Assembly: GCA_947176475.1 (NCBI GenBank) | Contig: CAMWQX010000064.1 | Span: forward strand, 1 to 6,604 | Direction of reading: 5' to 3' | Origin: an uncultured Bacillota bacterium | GTDB lineage: Bacteria; Bacillota_I; Bacilli_A; RF39; UBA660 | DNA: 6,604 nt | Shown: piece after piece, positions 6,142 through 6,604 of the stretch | Numbering within the stretch: the stretch's first letter is position 1 | Layout: every line of letters starts with the position of its first letter | Notes under the pieces: generated by a model | What the model was told of the DNA's origin: nothing | The model's database searches: none | The model's input: only the letters and a program-made list of their open reading frames with translations | Translations under genes and position numbers: made by a program

Positions 6142-6604
6142 TATTCTCTCTCCTTTTTACACCAACTAAATTCACTTTCAATGGTGTCTAATATTTTAGC
6201 ATCCAAACTATATGGTATGCGAATTGCTTTTATTAATTTATCACGTGATTCATTTTCCTCACGACAAACATCATAATAATAAATTATACCCGATTCTGTA
6301 AATTCTAATTCTTCCTTACCTAATGAGGTAAATTCATCTAATGAAGCATCATAATTAACTATTGTGGCATAATCATAAGTATACATATCTTCATTTATTT
6401 CATTAAAGAAGAGAATAGAATTCTGATAAAATGTGAAATAGCCTTTTTCTAAAGAATTCCCTAATTTTTTATCAGATAGTAAAATATGAGAATCGTAAAC
6501 AACATTTAAGATGAATTCACCCTCATCTTTTTGAATAACAAATTGAAATATATGATCATCGATTTCACTTTCAATATTGCATCCGTGCTTACATAAATTA
6601 TTAA
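6141..6604 (-). CDS. Unknown protein, C-terminal 153 residues (5' end outside the window)
   Basis: The frame stays open from the TAA at 6143-6141 to the right edge of the window, so the gene begins beyond it. The in-frame ATG at 6386 is internal rather than a start: the codons upstream are equally protein-like, for example HIFQFIVQKDEGEF and LEKGYFTFYQNSILFF, and no SD precedes it. The visible part is acidic, without membrane segments, rich in alternating hydrophobic and Tyr/Phe residues that suggest beta strands, and ends in a helical stretch LDTIESEFSWCKKERE. A C-x3-C pair (CKHGC) lies at visible residues 4-8. I recognise no family. Its stop overlaps the start of the HPt gene, implying a shared transcript and probably shared function, such as a partner or output of phosphotransfer. 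That role is inference only. Confidence 0.75.
   Translation of the reverse strand, partial: NNLCKHGCNIESEIDDHIFQFVIQKDEGEFILNVVYDSHILLSDKKLGNSLEKGYFTFYQNSILFFNEINEDMYTYDYATIVNYDASLDEFTSLGKEELEFTESGIIYYYDVCREENESRDKLIKAIRIPYSLDAKILDTIESEFSWCKKERE

Noticed and set aside
6384..6386. ATG as the start of the gene upstream of the HPt protein
   Set aside because: The frame is open and protein-like to the window edge, and there is no SD before this ATG.

Overview
The window is AT-rich, with standard-code genes that carry strong Shine-Dalgarno (SD) sequences of the AGGAGGTG type. Gene content points to a low-GC Firmicute: a Firmicute-style ThiI without rhodanese, an NrnA-type DHH enzyme, acetate kinase, and a GT-C membrane glycosyltransferase of the type common in gut Firmicutes. 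A Bacilli or Mollicutes-related uncultured lineage is my best inference. TGA ends two of the genes, and TGG is used for Trp, so this is not the Mycoplasma code in which UGA encodes Trp.

Layout: one gene on the + strand (29-1519, a polytopic glycosyltransferase) converges tail to tail with a run of genes that are all on the - strand. Read in the direction of transcription, that run begins with a 5'-truncated unknown protein (6604-6141). Next come an HPt phosphotransfer protein whose ATG overlaps the preceding stop (6141-5782), thiI (5704-4514), a small membrane-anchored exported protein (4470-3961) and a coding-like stretch without a normal start codon (3923-3747). A strong terminator follows (3759-3729), then ackA (3701-2499) and nrnA (2481-1510). 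The two convergent genes overlap by 10 bp, and the overlap lies inside a perfect inverted repeat that looks like a bidirectional terminator.

Functions: AckA makes ATP from acetyl phosphate. NrnA, 17 bp downstream and apparently co-transcribed, degrades nanoRNA and pAp. ThiI makes 4-thiouridine in tRNA and may supply sulfur for thiamine. The HPt protein and its unknown partner look like a two-gene signalling unit without a visible kinase. From memory, ackA and thiI lie close together in Bacillus and Staphylococcus too, so this may be an eroded version of an ancestral neighbourhood.

Most notable observations: (1) four genes carry a -10-like hexamer ending 19 or 20 nt before the start codon, which predicts very short leaders of about 13 nt; (2) the terminator is encoded inside both overlapping C-termini; (3) the ackA promoter candidate abuts the U-tract of the preceding terminator; (4) a hidden 57-codon coding-like segment lacks an ATG/GTG/TTG start. 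I see no mobile element, CRISPR array, tRNA or rRNA, and no complete novel defence or biosynthetic system.
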